64,000 bases of DNA from Angiostrongylus vasorum (lineage: Eukaryota > Nematoda > Chromadorea > Rhabditida > Metastrongylidae), in assembly GCA_018806985.1 (NCBI GenBank), contig JADANN010000456.1, positions 496,001 through 560,000 on the forward strand, read 5' to 3'. Below are positions 52,970-63,499 of this stretch, in pieces; position 1 is the stretch's first letter, and each line of letters begins with the position of its first letter. The position numbers were made by a program, and so were the translations under genes. Below the pieces are notes generated by a model that saw only the letters and a list, made by a program, of their open reading frames with translations, was not told the origin of the DNA and did not search any database.

Positions 52970-55305
52970 GCAAAAATTAAAACTGGACACTGATGAAAAG
53001 TGAACAAGAAAGCGTGTAAGTGAAATTAGAGTCAAATAATTAAATAGATAAATGGATAAATTACTAAGCGAATAATTATGTACGTAGTTAGTAAATAAAC
53101 AAGCAGATAAAAATCAAAGCATGATATAATCTAATTCTCCGTATTATTCTTCTAAGCCTTACTTATTATCCAACTTTACAGTCTCTTTCATTGAAAGTCT
53201 TCTTGTGTAAAATTCAATGAACTCGAAAGAAGTTCGGCGTTCTTATCCCTTGAAGCTTTGCTTTCAGCTCTATGATTCCAAATTTTCAAGATCCTCCACT
53301 GAATTTTTAAGAAATGAGAAGCATCACAACATAGAAATAACTAAAAAGTAACGATGTCCGGAAATAATAAATTAGGAAACCCACTAGGCTTAGGGTGAAT
53401 TGATGGAGATCATTTACAACACATGACGATAACAGCTGTGTGCAGGTAGCGCGATCCAATAGTGGGACTGAGCTGACGGTTTGCCAACTTCAGCTAATCG
53501 CTCATGCTGAGAAATGACATAACCCAGATAATGGAGAGTAATCGAAAAATCTCCAAAATACCAAAACTCGCAAAAAAAAACGGATATTCGAATATTCGAT
53601 CATTCGATGTGCCCTCTATGCCTTCTACTTCACGGTCCAGTTCATCTGAAGGTTTGATAAATACTTCATGATTTTTTGTCTTAATGAACCTTTATAAGGT
53701 GAAAAAGTGATAATTCCGTAGGTAATATGGTATGCAGTGTATTCGATTTCAATTCGATGATTCCGAAAAAAATACTATGGTAACTAACTAAAATACTATA
53801 ATAATCTGAAGCGTTTAGGAAAATGCAAACGTCGCCACTAACTAGGAGTCTGGTGATCTGGCTTTCTGGAAGGATTTTATTCAGATACATGGCTATTCAA
53901 CAATTATTCGAATTCGAAAGTTCCCTTAATAATGTACTTTCCGTCGAGTTCAGAACGTTTCAAGACCATGACAGATGCGCAGCTTCTTCATTTTGTTGTC
54001 ATAATTTACTGTTGCTATATCTGTGAACAACCACGTCTTCACGGTGAATGGAGCAGACATCAGCAAATGCCGGTTTAACCAACTCTCGAACTTTTGCTGT
54101 TCTAGGAACAATTTCCCTTAGATTCTTAAGCTACACGAGCCAGCGCGTTCCCATGTTATGTCCATGGACAATCGGCTGCCTAGGTGAAGCAGACTTGCCA
54201 CCTTGTTATCAGGTTTCCTCTCCAATGGCGACTAACAATATTTGCCCCACTTGAGTTACTTTGAGCTCCACTCACTCACGGAGCATGAAGGACTTCATGC
54301 TCTTGGGACGAGAACACAGTTATTCAATTTTTCTTCGAGTTGTGCTACAGCTGTAGTTTACTCTAGACAAGGTTTTCAAAAGAATTTGCTATTGTTTTGC
54401 TAACAACAATTTAATGGTATAACTACTATCGCCAACGTCGTACGTTTACACTTCTGCTTACTACAATAACTTTTCGTTTATAAAGTGTTTCTAGATGTGG
54501 AACCACGATGTATAGCGGGCTCAATCCAAGCTCAGAACTACCATAATATTGCCATCGGAATGCTCATCTAGCAGTAAACCTGTGCCATAGATGAGCTTGC
54601 TAACTAATTGTGGTTTCCACTCCTCGAAAAACAATTATGGAGAAGGCGCCATGCAATAGTTTAGTGCTCTTCGTACTTTTTGTGTAAGTGGGACCTATCA
54701 AGCGGCTGTTATAGGTGACAGGACCTAATGTAATTAAACTAGTGCCCAAGCCATGAGCGCTGGAAAAGATCTTCTAAGCTGAGAATTCGATCGAAGTCAG
54801 TTCAAATCGAAAAGCAGGTAGAAAAAAAGCTCTCGCCAATGCAATTCATGACAAAATATTTCCCTGAAGAACTTGAAAATGCAACATTCAAATTTGATGG
54901 ACTTTTCATTACGTCAGTGAGTTAAAACGAACTGAAAGGATAGCAGATTTATTGCAAAAGAACTGGGAGAAAATCGATTTTTTGATTTCAGATGTATACA
55001 TGAATGTAAAGCATAGTTGGTGTGGAGGAAGACGACCATCCAAATGAAAATTCTAATCGCGGATGTTAAAATCATTTAAATGGTGGTAAACGAGGAATTC
55101 ACAACTTCGATGAACAAGTTAAAGATGTTTTCTACTGATCTATGAGGTTTTAAAGTAGAAAAAACCTGTACACGTCACCTAGTGTGCAGCGATTCAATGG
55201 CAACTCAGGAATTTTGAAAACTGAACTCAACATGGTTGAAGTTGGTGGCTAAACCGAATCCTCTTAACACACAATATTTCAACATTAAATTGTAAACTAG
55301 TATAT
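52970..55305. other. no firm gene
   Basis: Mostly AT-rich. On the minus strand 54130-53999 forms a protein-like terminal frame of 43 residues (LKNLREIVPRTAKVRELVK, PAFADVCSIHREDVVVH) after a TGTAG acceptor, ending in TGA; no partner exon was found. A fragment of the RTE-related short element (GATGTGGAACCACGATGTA, TGCCATCGGAATGC) lies near 54.49-54.62 kb. Confidence 0.25.
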
Positions 55306-55309
55306 GGAC

Positions 55310-55665
55310 GGTGTACAAGAGTGGGTAGGGCAGTGGATTACGTATTTTACGCGGACAGCTTAACTGGTTCAATAATATTCAGGGCCAGCTACACTCACAT
55401 CCTGAAGGGTAGGGAAATTGGTATACGGCTTCCTTGGAACAACCTGACTCCTTCTAATCCGCGTGGGAACGCCAAAGCACGACTATCTTAGAATTCCAGG
55501 CAGGATCGACTCGACCAATTTTCAGCGGCATACGCAATGAAGGCGAAAAAAATCCTTAACTAGCAGCTGAACCTATAAGCAAAAAGGTTCGAAGACCTTC
55601 GTGGGTGGTGAGTTCGAGGAAACAAAACTGATGCAAGGTTAAGATCTACAGTGTAACATGGGTGA
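55310..55665 (+). repeat. SINE family B copy
   Basis: Head GAGTGGGTAGGGCAGTGGAT and AACTGGTTCAATAATATTC, core GGTAGGGAAATTGGTATACG, 3' body GAATTCCAGGCAGGATCGAC, CTTCGTGGGTGGTGAGTTCG and AAGGTTAAGATCTACAGTG. Confidence 0.75.
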
Positions 55666-55689
55666 TATAAGGATATGTACTAAAAGATA

Positions 55690-55972
55690 AAATATATGGA
55701 TGGGAACCATAATGGTGCCGAAATATTTACAGAACTCCGAACAGCAGGTGCCTGCAGGGGGTGGACAGAACTTGCTATTATCCTTTCCATGGGTTAACGC
55801 ATTCATCACCACACTATGCCGTTCCTCCGTTTCGCTTTTCTCCGAGCTGGTTTTCTATCTACCAGTGCAGTCAGCAATCACTCGCCAACGGGATTGATCT
55901 GGGAGCACAAATCGGCATTAAACCCAATTAAACTGAGGCTATTGTCGAAAATACAATGTTAATCTTTTATTT
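55690..55972 (-). repeat. repeat family C copy, reverse
   Basis: ATAATGGTGCCGAAATATTT, CTCCGAACAGCAGGTGCC, TATCCTTTCCATGGGTTAAC, CATCACCACACTATGCCG, TCGCCAACGGGATTGATCTG and GGAGCACAAATCGGCATTAA. It directly abuts PLE copy 2. Confidence 0.8.
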
Positions 55973-55975
55973 GCA

Positions 55976-57550
55976 ATGCGTCGTTTTCTTGGTCAGAAAT
56001 TACGAGGTTGTTAAACAGCATACATTTGCTTACACTTTAAGTTTGCGCGTTAGTATTTTAGTCTCCTGTGCGAGGATATTGACTTTTACATCAAAATCGT
56101 CTCCGCTATGCTTTTTGTATCCAATGCGTCCTTAGTGGCGTGCCTTATTTTTGCTTTTCGTTTGCCATCTAGGTGTTCTTTTATACGGATGCATAAAGGT
56201 CTGCCCGTTTCGCCAATAAATTTATCCCCTCAAGTATTACATGCGGAATTTTATGTCAACTCCATCGTTAGGGTCCTGCTGTCTAGAAAAAGTTTTAGGG
56301 AGAGGAGATGGTGGGAATAATTGGACGAACAGTCTGAGTACATTAAGTTCACCCGAGAGAAACCGAACAAAAACTGGTTTCCATTTCCAAACGTCCAAAT
56401 AAACCTATTAAGTAGCGGTTACGTGACGAAGTGGTACCGAAAACCAAACAATAAAAACATCCTGGTTCATTTCCCTTCTTCCCACCCCCTCACACACAAA
56501 GAGGACGCTTCTAAGAAACATGTTTCGAACAGTCACCTCTGTGTGCACAACCACAGAACTAAAGGAAGAATTGCGTGACTTGGCTCGGCAAATAGCCATC
56601 TCCAATAGCTACGAAATAGTTACCGCACGAGATAAGTTTAGAAGGAGAGCGACGCGCCTAACCGAAACACTTGGCCAAAAGAAAGTCCCGTTTATGTTGC
56701 CCTTTATTAACGATGAAATAAGTGTAGCGACAAAGCGATTATTAAGAAGGGCAGATCTAAAGGAATCGGTAGCGATAGTTGAAATACCACCGGCTACTCT
56801 ACGTCATCAGTTAGTTCGTAACCGCCTGAACGACCGTTTATGCGAAACAACAAATTGCGTAATCTGCCCTTACGGAAGGGACGGTGATTGCATGAGTTCA
56901 GGTACGATATAACTGATCTCTTGTAATAATTGCGGAGATGAACATTTAGCGAAACGGGCAGACCTTTGTGTATCCGTATAAAAGAACACCTAGATGGCAA
57001 ACGAAAACTAAGATCAAAGTACCCCACTAAGCACGCATAGGATACAAAAGCACAGCGGGGACGATTTTGAAGTAAAAGTCAATATCCTTGTTGCACAGGA
57101 GACGAACACCAACGCGAGAACTTCTTGAGGCTTTTTTGGATAAATGCCAAGAACCCTACAATGAATAGCAGGGATGAATGCCCAGAGGTCATACGCGACC
57201 TGACCCCGTATGTTCGCATCAATTTCTGATGTGGGATGGTGCAGTCATCAACCATATGCGACTATAATCAGCTGTTCTAATCTTCCTCATTGGAAGGCAC
57301 GTAAAAAAGCGGTGAGTTTTTTTCGAGAAGCTGTTGACCATGCAGTTACCATAGAGTTTTTCGTCTTGTTGTAAGTGTCATTGAAGCGTTTGGCCTAGTA
57401 AATTGTATATCAGTATACCCTTCCGGGCTCTGAAGAAAGCGATACTGCCGTAACGTCAGCTGCTGTTGCATTGTATTGTGTTTTCCTATGGAAGTAAATA
57501 CATACTGTTTAAAAAGCTTGCGATTGCTTAACATGAAAACGATGCATTCA
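55976..57550 (+). pseudogene. Penelope-like element copy 2, RT lost, inverted tail at 5' end
   Basis: The left end (ATGCGTCGTTTTCTTGGTC and GTTAAACAGCATACATTTGC) is the reverse of the right end (AAATACATACTGTTTAAAAA and AACATGAAAACGATGCATTC). At 56045-56250 the GIY-YIG region lies inverted (FRLPSRCSFIRMHKGLPVS on plus; the same peptide with few changes on minus at 57.03-56.95 kb). From 56.29 kb the element runs forward: DEQSEYIKFTREKPNKNW, ILVHFPSSHPLTHKED, SVAIVEIPPATLRHQLVRN, then a degraded nuclease (NCGDEHLAKRADLC). The polymerase core with YIDD is absent. The terminus has CUGAAGA, GCGAUACUGC, GUAACGUCAGC, i.e. a mutated hammerhead-like core (GUAA for GAAA). Confidence 0.85.
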
Positions 57551-57755
57551 TAATCAAATAGTTCAAAAAATACTGTTTTGTTACCTTTTTCTCCGTCATT
57601 TCACCATCACATGAAAAGAGATCGTTTAAGCTAGAAAAAAAAAGAGATGACTACATATTTGATAATACACTAACAGCTTCTCTAGAAGAAGCATATTAGT
57701 GAGTGGCTTAAAAAGCGGATCATTGAGCTAACATGAAGTAGCTATAAAAAAATTT

Positions 57756-57980
57756 TTATTTGATTAAGATTTTGACGCCTCCGCCAGCATTAATCAGAGT
57801 CGATTGTACGATGTTCATCATTCTTCCCATATGGATGCTCGTTATCGCATCGCGTCGAATCATCTGGAGTGGAGCACCATTCTTATAGTGAACCTCACTC
57901 GGGAGTTCCCCTTTATACGGGATGAATGTTGATTTATTGCCCCAAATCGCGACAACGATAGGCTTCGGAGAATCCGTTGT
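57756..57980 (-). CDS. unidentified terminal open frame
   Basis: A 74-codon frame without ATG ends in TAA at 57758-57756, with AATAAA overlapping the stop (CAAATAAAAATT). The peptide reads like protein: TTDSPKPIVVAIWGNKSTF, IPYKGELPSEVHYKNGAPL, QMIRRDAITSIHMGRMMNI, VQSTLINAGGGVKILIK. A strong acceptor (TTTCGCTTTCTTCAG) lies just upstream at about 57990-58004 but leads into a different frame, with a TGA at 57983-57981. Either the true exon start is an internal AG or this is a decayed exon or transposon frame. Not recognised. Confidence 0.3.
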   Translation of the reverse strand, partial: TTDSPKPIVVAIWGNKSTFIPYKGELPSEVHYKNGAPLQMIRRDAITSIHMGRMMNIVQSTLINAGGGVKILIK

Positions 57981-58384
57981 TCAACGTAGCTCTGAAGAAA
58001 GCGAAAGCACAGAAACTTTATCAGAATAGATATTTTTTACACCAAACTCCTATTAGTTCAGTAATGTAGAAGAATATAGCTGAATGACTCTTTCACACTT
58101 GCAAGTGGTAAGAGACATAGTATTTGATAGAAAGTAATGTGAAGCTCGGCGTTCCTTAGAAATGGGCATTTAGTGTTCAAATCCATTAATTAAAGCACTT
58201 GTGGAAGTAGGGAAATGCGAGCTTCTCATATGCGCCAGTGCCCTACACCCAGGAAGTTTCCGGAGTATACTCAATGAAAAAAATGAAAAGTATGTAAATC
58301 TTTCTGAATTAGTACGGTTTTATAATGTGACATTTCAAATTTCTTCTCGACTTTATGAACGATTATCAACTCCATCAATAGTCA

Positions 58385-58668
58385 TCTGCACGTATAGCGC
58401 AGTGGTTAGAAGTTCTTTTATAACACCCATGCCCTTTGGTTCAACCTCGTGCCCAAACAAACCAAGCGCTGATGCCCGCGAATTGGCTCCGTGCTTTTCC
58501 TAGCGGTCAAAAAACGCAATATTTGGTAGGTGGACAGACACTCAGAATTCATTGTATGCACCAAATATACATTCAATCACTTCTGCATTGCTATGAATGG
58601 AGTCGAATTCATGACGTGAGTGCATGCTTAAAAAAATTTATCAACACCGAATGCTTAATCTTTTGTAA
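58385..58668 (+). repeat. SINE family A copy
   Basis: Head GTATAGCGCAGTGGTTAGAA and TTTGGTTCAACCTCGTGCCC, body TATACATTCAATCACTTC, GAATGGAGTCGAATTCATGA and 3' end TTATCAACACCGAATGCTTA. The core is largely lost. Confidence 0.7.
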
Positions 58669-58669
58669 A

Positions 58670-59125
58670 TTTTCACCACACCATTGCTGATAACAGATGT
58701 AATCCGTTATCAGAGGATCTGGTAGTAGTTGGGGCAAGGAGCGGATAGGCGACAGATATTTTTAGTTATGAATAGCTCTTAAAACCTAAGAATAAAGATC
58801 ATGTCATATTTGACACGAGACGGATAATTTACACTGAAGAAAGCAAGAAAGCAAAACACCGACGAGAATGTGGAAATGGTGCAAAGGTCAGAAATATCTG
58901 TGGCACATGATGAATAGGAATTTGCACGTGGGCTTTTATGCAGATATTTGGTTTGCAACGATGACAATGTGATCCGGTGTCCACATGTTTAGTTCAATCA
59001 CTTTTTTAAGCCGTTTCTGACGTAATTCCCATGAATGATTTTTTTATTAACTTCAGAACTGCTCAATAAATCAATGTTTTCTTCTTGAGAAAACGCGCAG
59101 TTTTTGACAAAAGCTTCAATCAGTA
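58670..59125. other. no gene seen
   Basis: AT-rich flank, no supported frame or repeat. Confidence 0.4.
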
Positions 59126-59129
59126 ATGG

Positions 59130-60115
59130 CTGACTTGCAGGCGCTTTGGGCCATTGCAAATCTTAGGATCCCTAGGAAGGTCAAATTGACTCGCAGTCTA
59201 CTCAGGCAAACACTTCCATAATCTCAGCAGAAAAAAGTTTAATATCTAAGTTTCAATCGCATGGGAAGCAAATTCTTTTTGAACACTCACCTTTTCCTCT
59301 AATTATTTTAGGAAACCAGCCGCACGAAGTCTTAGATAAGTGAGGAGTGCGCGTCTCTCAGGTAAAAAAAATAAACTTGAGTTAGCGGAGCTACTCGTGA
59401 TTGCAAGACACTCCCTCCCTACATTCTTGGGATTTCCGGGATTTATCTAAGACGCCTCCAGAGTTTTACACATAGGTGTTTTAGATTCCCTTGCGAGGAT
59501 AGAGAATTTTATTCCAAAATCTTCCTCATTATGCCTTTGTGTTCGATGTGTGCCAACTCCGCTGAGAAGCTACATTAGAAAACTCAAGCAAAATTGAAGA
59601 ACAAAAAGTTTTCGCTTGAGGATTTTTTAAGGGGCAAGACACGGGCTATTAAACGAAAAATTCTGCTTATTTTTAGATGAAACCCTTAAGGCCCTAAAAT
59701 ATCTACTAGTGTGCGTCCAGAAAGGGAGCAGACGGAAGAATCCCTCAACTTGGAATCCAGCCCCACAAATAGTCATTTGCAACTGATGCAAAACAATAGC
59801 TGCTCTAGATAGGCTGAGATGAAAAGACAAGCCCTTGAACAATTGGTCTTGTAGAAATAAAACAAGACAAACCTGTCTCTCACTTTTACAGCTATCTTGT
59901 GCCGTTCTAGAGAAGTCGCCAGCAGTGGTTGAGCTAACACCGAACACTCTCAGACACCAACTAGTTCGTAAGCGTTTGTATGGTCGTCTATGCGAATCGC
60001 AGATTTGCATAATTTTCCCTAACGGTAGAGTTAGCGATTGCATGAGCTCTAGGAGGAGGTGGAATCACTGAAAGGGAAGGCAGTGTTAAATAAAGCTTTT
60101 ATTAACAACCTCGTG
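59130..60115 (+). pseudogene. Penelope-like element copy 3, inverted tail then linker
   Basis: 59.18-59.56 kb is the PLE tail in reverse (AGGAAGGTCAAATTGACTCG, AAACCAGCCGCACGAAG, TTGGGATTTCCGGGATTTAT), matching the left arm of the 51-kb palindrome. From about 59.64 kb a forward piece encodes the linker before the nuclease (VELTPNTLRHQLVRKRLYG, RLCESQICIIFPNGRVSDC) and stops before the GIY-YIG motif. The right end is AACAACCTCGTGTTTGCTCA. The inverted-then-forward layout equals copy 2. Confidence 0.7.
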
Positions 60116-60234
60116 TTTGCTCAAGAAGAAAACATTGATTTTTGATGTTCTCGATTACTCCGGAATCGTAGAAAGAGCAGTGCCACAGATCCCATGCAGC
60201 AATCGTACTGATGGCCTGTTCGACGCCAACGCAT

Positions 60235-60490
60235 CTCAATCAAGTCTTCAACTTTCCAAGGTAAACTTGAACTAGACTTAAATAAGTATCCATAGAGGTC
60301 GGAGCACAGCTATCTAAGGATTCCAAGGAGAATCAACTTGACTGGCATCAAAACATTCATGAGAAAAGCAAATTTCCAAAGGTAGTTGACCACTAAACAA
60401 AACCTAAAACTTTTGTGATGACAGAAACAATAAAAGGAACCGAAAGAAAGAGGTCCTCGGATGCATTGAATACGACGTGAAGACCGACTA
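60235..60490 (+). repeat. possible SINE family B fragment
   Basis: AAGGTAAACTTGAACTAGAC, ATTCCAAGGAGAATCAACTT, GACTGGCATCAAAACATTC and ACCGAAAGAAAGAGG follow the 3' half of family B with strong divergence. Confidence 0.45.
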
Positions 60491-60754
60491 TGCAAACAAA
60501 CATATGAATGAGTAATTTTTTTTGATTAAAATTAAAAAATAAATTAAAAATTTGATGCTCAACGCCTGTACAATCCAAAGTATTCATCTTTGAAACAAAG
60601 TCTGCAGCAAAAAAGGCTTAAGATAAGGACTTTGGTCATATAAGGCTACTTTTTTTGTAGGTCTCTCTGTTAATTACAACAAATATAACATTCATATGAT
60701 TATTGCTATCTAATTATTACGACACAGTTATTTTCTTTTTATTTTATTTTATTT

Positions 60755-61120
60755 GGTCCCGTCTTTACGCCTACCGTGCGGATCCCAGCACTTCTCACAT
60801 TTGATTCGTTTCCCTCGCATCCACCGTCCACAAAGGTCTTCCAAATTTTACATGAGGTTTCTGCTCGATGCTTGAGGATTTCCATTTCATCTTCAGTGTC
60901 GTGGAATGCTGGTAGAGCAATTCTCTCTGGAGTCCTGAGATAGCCGGCCTGGAGCGTTCCCCAATTAGAGTGCAGAGAGTGATTTTTCCCAGACAAGTCC
61001 GGTACCAATTTCCCGACCCCGTGGGGATGGGAGGCTTAGATGGCCAGGAGCGGAATCGAACTAGTACCATGCTCGTGATGACGGACATCACTACCACTGT
61101 GCTATCCGCCCCCTATTATG
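60755..61120 (-). repeat. SINE family B copy, reference quality
   Basis: Read in reverse: head GGCGGATAGCACAGTGGTAG and TAGTTCGATTCCGCTCC, core CCCACGGGGTCGGGAAATTG and GTACCGGACTTGTCTGGGAA, body AACGCTCCAGGCCGGCTATC, CAGCATTCCACGACAC, GAAGTGCTGGGATCCGCACG, then an (AAATA)n tail at 60.73-60.75 kb. This copy defines the family best. Confidence 0.9.
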
Positions 61121-61154
61121 ATATAGTTAAATAAGTGTAATTGAAGAAATAACG

Positions 61155-61305
61155 TTTATGCCCATATCTCGTTTTCTTTTCCAGCAACGCGAGGTTGTTA
61201 TTCAGCACACTTTAACTTCCTCACTCATATAACACAACGGTAGCTGACGCTTCGGCAGTATCGCCTTCTTCAGAGCCTGGAAGGGTACACTGATATATAA
61301 CTTAA
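61155..61305 (-). mobile_element. solitary PLE terminus, reverse
   Basis: CTCGTTTTCTTTTCCAGCAA, CGCGAGGTTGTTATTCAGCA, ACGGTAGCTGACGCTTCGG, CAGTATCGCCTTCTTCAGAG and CCTGGAAGGGTACACTGATA are the reverse of the last 150 bases of PLE copy 1. No coding part is attached, so it is comparable to a solo terminal repeat. Confidence 0.8.
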
Positions 61306-61599
61306 GTTATACATTATTATTATCGCATTATTTTTTTCTACTATATATTTTATTTTATATATTTTAGAACCTTGCATAGGAGGCGAGAAAATTCAGTTCC
61401 AAAACAGAAAGAAGGAATGATTGGTCTCGAGTGGAAATTACAATCATTTTGAGTTGCAACCTCAAGCACGGAGAGAATATATTGATAATGTCAGAGAAAG
61501 AATGAAGAAAAAATAGCTGAGATAGTGCCAGAGAAACCAAGAAACATGAAAAATCAAGCAAATGTTGGGAATGTCCATGATTAGGAATGTTCATGGATA

Positions 61600-61948
61600 C
61601 CTATATTGGTATGTGCATGTATGTTTGTATATATAAATATACGTGTATGCATGCATATGTATATATATGTATGCATGTGTATTATGCGTTTGTATGGACG
61701 TATATGTGCAATTGTGTATCTGTGGGAATGTATATGTTAATGAGAACAAATATTTGGTGATTGTGCGTATATGTTTGGATGTATGTTAATAGTGCGTATA
61801 TGTGCGAGTATCTACGTTTATGTGTGTATGTACACGTGTTTTATCTACGTCTGCATGATGTATACGCGTATGTATGTGTGGATGTGTCGCTGTAAGAGCA
61901 TGTCTAAGTGAACGTGCGCGTATCTATATGCGTGTTTGTTTGCGTCTG

Positions 61949-62000
<52 letters not shown>

Positions 62001-62006
62001 TATGTG

Positions 62007-62066
<60 letters not shown>

Positions 62067-62165
62067 GTCTAAGTGCTGGGGTTCTGTACGGTAGATGCGA
62101 TGACGGGTAACGTAAAAAAATATACATACACATATATATATATATATATATATATAAATATAAGC
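61600..62165. repeat. alternating TA/TG-rich array
   Basis: About 560 bases dominated by alternating purine-pyrimidine steps: mixed TATG/TGTG sequence, then three (TA)n runs (61953-61994, 62017-62056, 62134-62154). Frames full of Tyr-Ile on both strands are artefacts. Confidence 0.9.
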
Positions 62166-62169
62166 GTGG

Positions 62170-63260
62170 GTAGATGGAATTTCCGTGTAGTTGGATTGCA
62201 ACCTGCAAATTGAGTCCGCCAAAAAGCTTCCAATCAAGCGAGTGGGAATATACGTGGGAAGAGCGGTTCTTGGTCGTCGCCTATTACAATTAAGTCAATC
62301 TCACGGCAATTTGAATACATGAAAACAAATTTCACCACGATACACCCATATCCCCACAGAAATGAAGTACGGCTTGCTACCAATGCTTTGAAGCTAAGGG
62401 AAAAAAAGCCGTAGCGCCTCGTTGCTAAGAAAAAAAGTGGTCAAAAAAAATAAACGGCCCCATAGGAAATGCGCGACGTTTTTCAGTGTTCACTGAACAG
62501 ATTTAGCACCTTATGGGAATTAATGGGGGTGTTCTGGAATTATATGCTCGGGGTAGCTCGGTGATTAACACATAAAGGACGGTGTGCAATCTATGAAATC
62601 ACATGTGGCGCGGCGACTGGTCGGTATGAGCTATATCTAAGTAATTTCTCCTGATTGTTTATTTTTTGTGTAGGGTACACTTTCCTTAGAATACTCGCAC
62701 TCAAGCGGTAGCTTTTCCAGTACAGATATTGTCGCGGGTATCGCCTAGGAAATGCTCTAACTGTAATTAAAAAATAAAAAAAGCTTTTTTTTTCCGAAGC
62801 GATTTGATTGGCCAGTAATTTGACTGGCAATTGAGGCATAGAAGATGCTGAAAAAAGACATATTATGTGTGGCCCAACAATTCCAAATGCTGACAGTATT
62901 GTGCTAGCATAGTGGAACAGTAACATTCATTATATACTAGCATACACATGATTCATACTCATACAGCGATAGTGAAGAGCCTAATCTTTAATTTTCCATG
63001 TTCGCAAAAACTCAAGCCGCCTTGTTGTCGAAAAAAATACAGTTTGCTACCAAAAAACCAGCAGGTTCATGAAGACTGGGGATTGCCGCCCCATGCGGAA
63101 GGGCTCCTAATTCCGCGACACTCGAATGTTTTAAAGGAAGTGCAGATGATGGCGTGGTGATAAACCATGTGAAGACAGTGCTTTTTCAAGTTGTTTCCCT
63201 CCATTGTTTATTTTGTTATCTCCAAGCGACCGTCTGGATAAAAATGATGGACGTTCACTA
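62170..63260. other. no gene seen
   Basis: Two related-looking patches (GTACGGCTTGCTACCAATG near 62.37 kb, CAGTTTGCTACCAAAAAACC near 63.04 kb) may belong to an unrecognised repeat. A 111-codon minus-strand frame (62926-62591) and a 70-codon plus frame (62948-63160) have no supporting evidence. Confidence 0.35.
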
Positions 63261-63264
63261 TTAG

Positions 63265-63495
63265 TGGGAGTGTAACCACAGTGCTAGTGATGATGGTCAA
63301 CACGAGCAGGGTGCTGGTTCGATCCCGCACCAAGCTCACCAAGGCTCTCGTCCCTCCGGAGTAGGGAAATTTGTACTAGACTTGATAGTAATCACAGTGG
63401 TTAGACGAGCCGTTCGGTAATACGCAGCAGATCACTAGTTCTATCTCAAATCGAGCCAACGAAACCTTTCATCCTTCTGGAGCCTATTTCAGAGT
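63265..63495 (+). repeat. SINE B head fused to SINE A head
   Basis: CACAGTGCTAGTGATGATGG, GGGTGCTGGTTCGATCCCG and GGAGTAGGGAAATTTGTACT (B head and core) run directly into AATCACAGTGGTTAGACGAG, CTAGTTCTATCTCAAATCG and TTTCATCCTTCTGGAGCC (A head). The join falls right after the shared core, near 63390. Confidence 0.65.
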
Positions 63496-63499
63496 TGAC

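Noticed and set aside
57990..58012. Further hammerhead-like core (CTCTGAAGAAAGCG, AGCACAG, AAAC)
   Set aside because: There is no pairing stem II, no CGTC after the core and no PLE terminus around it. On the minus strand it reads as an ordinary T/C-rich splice acceptor.
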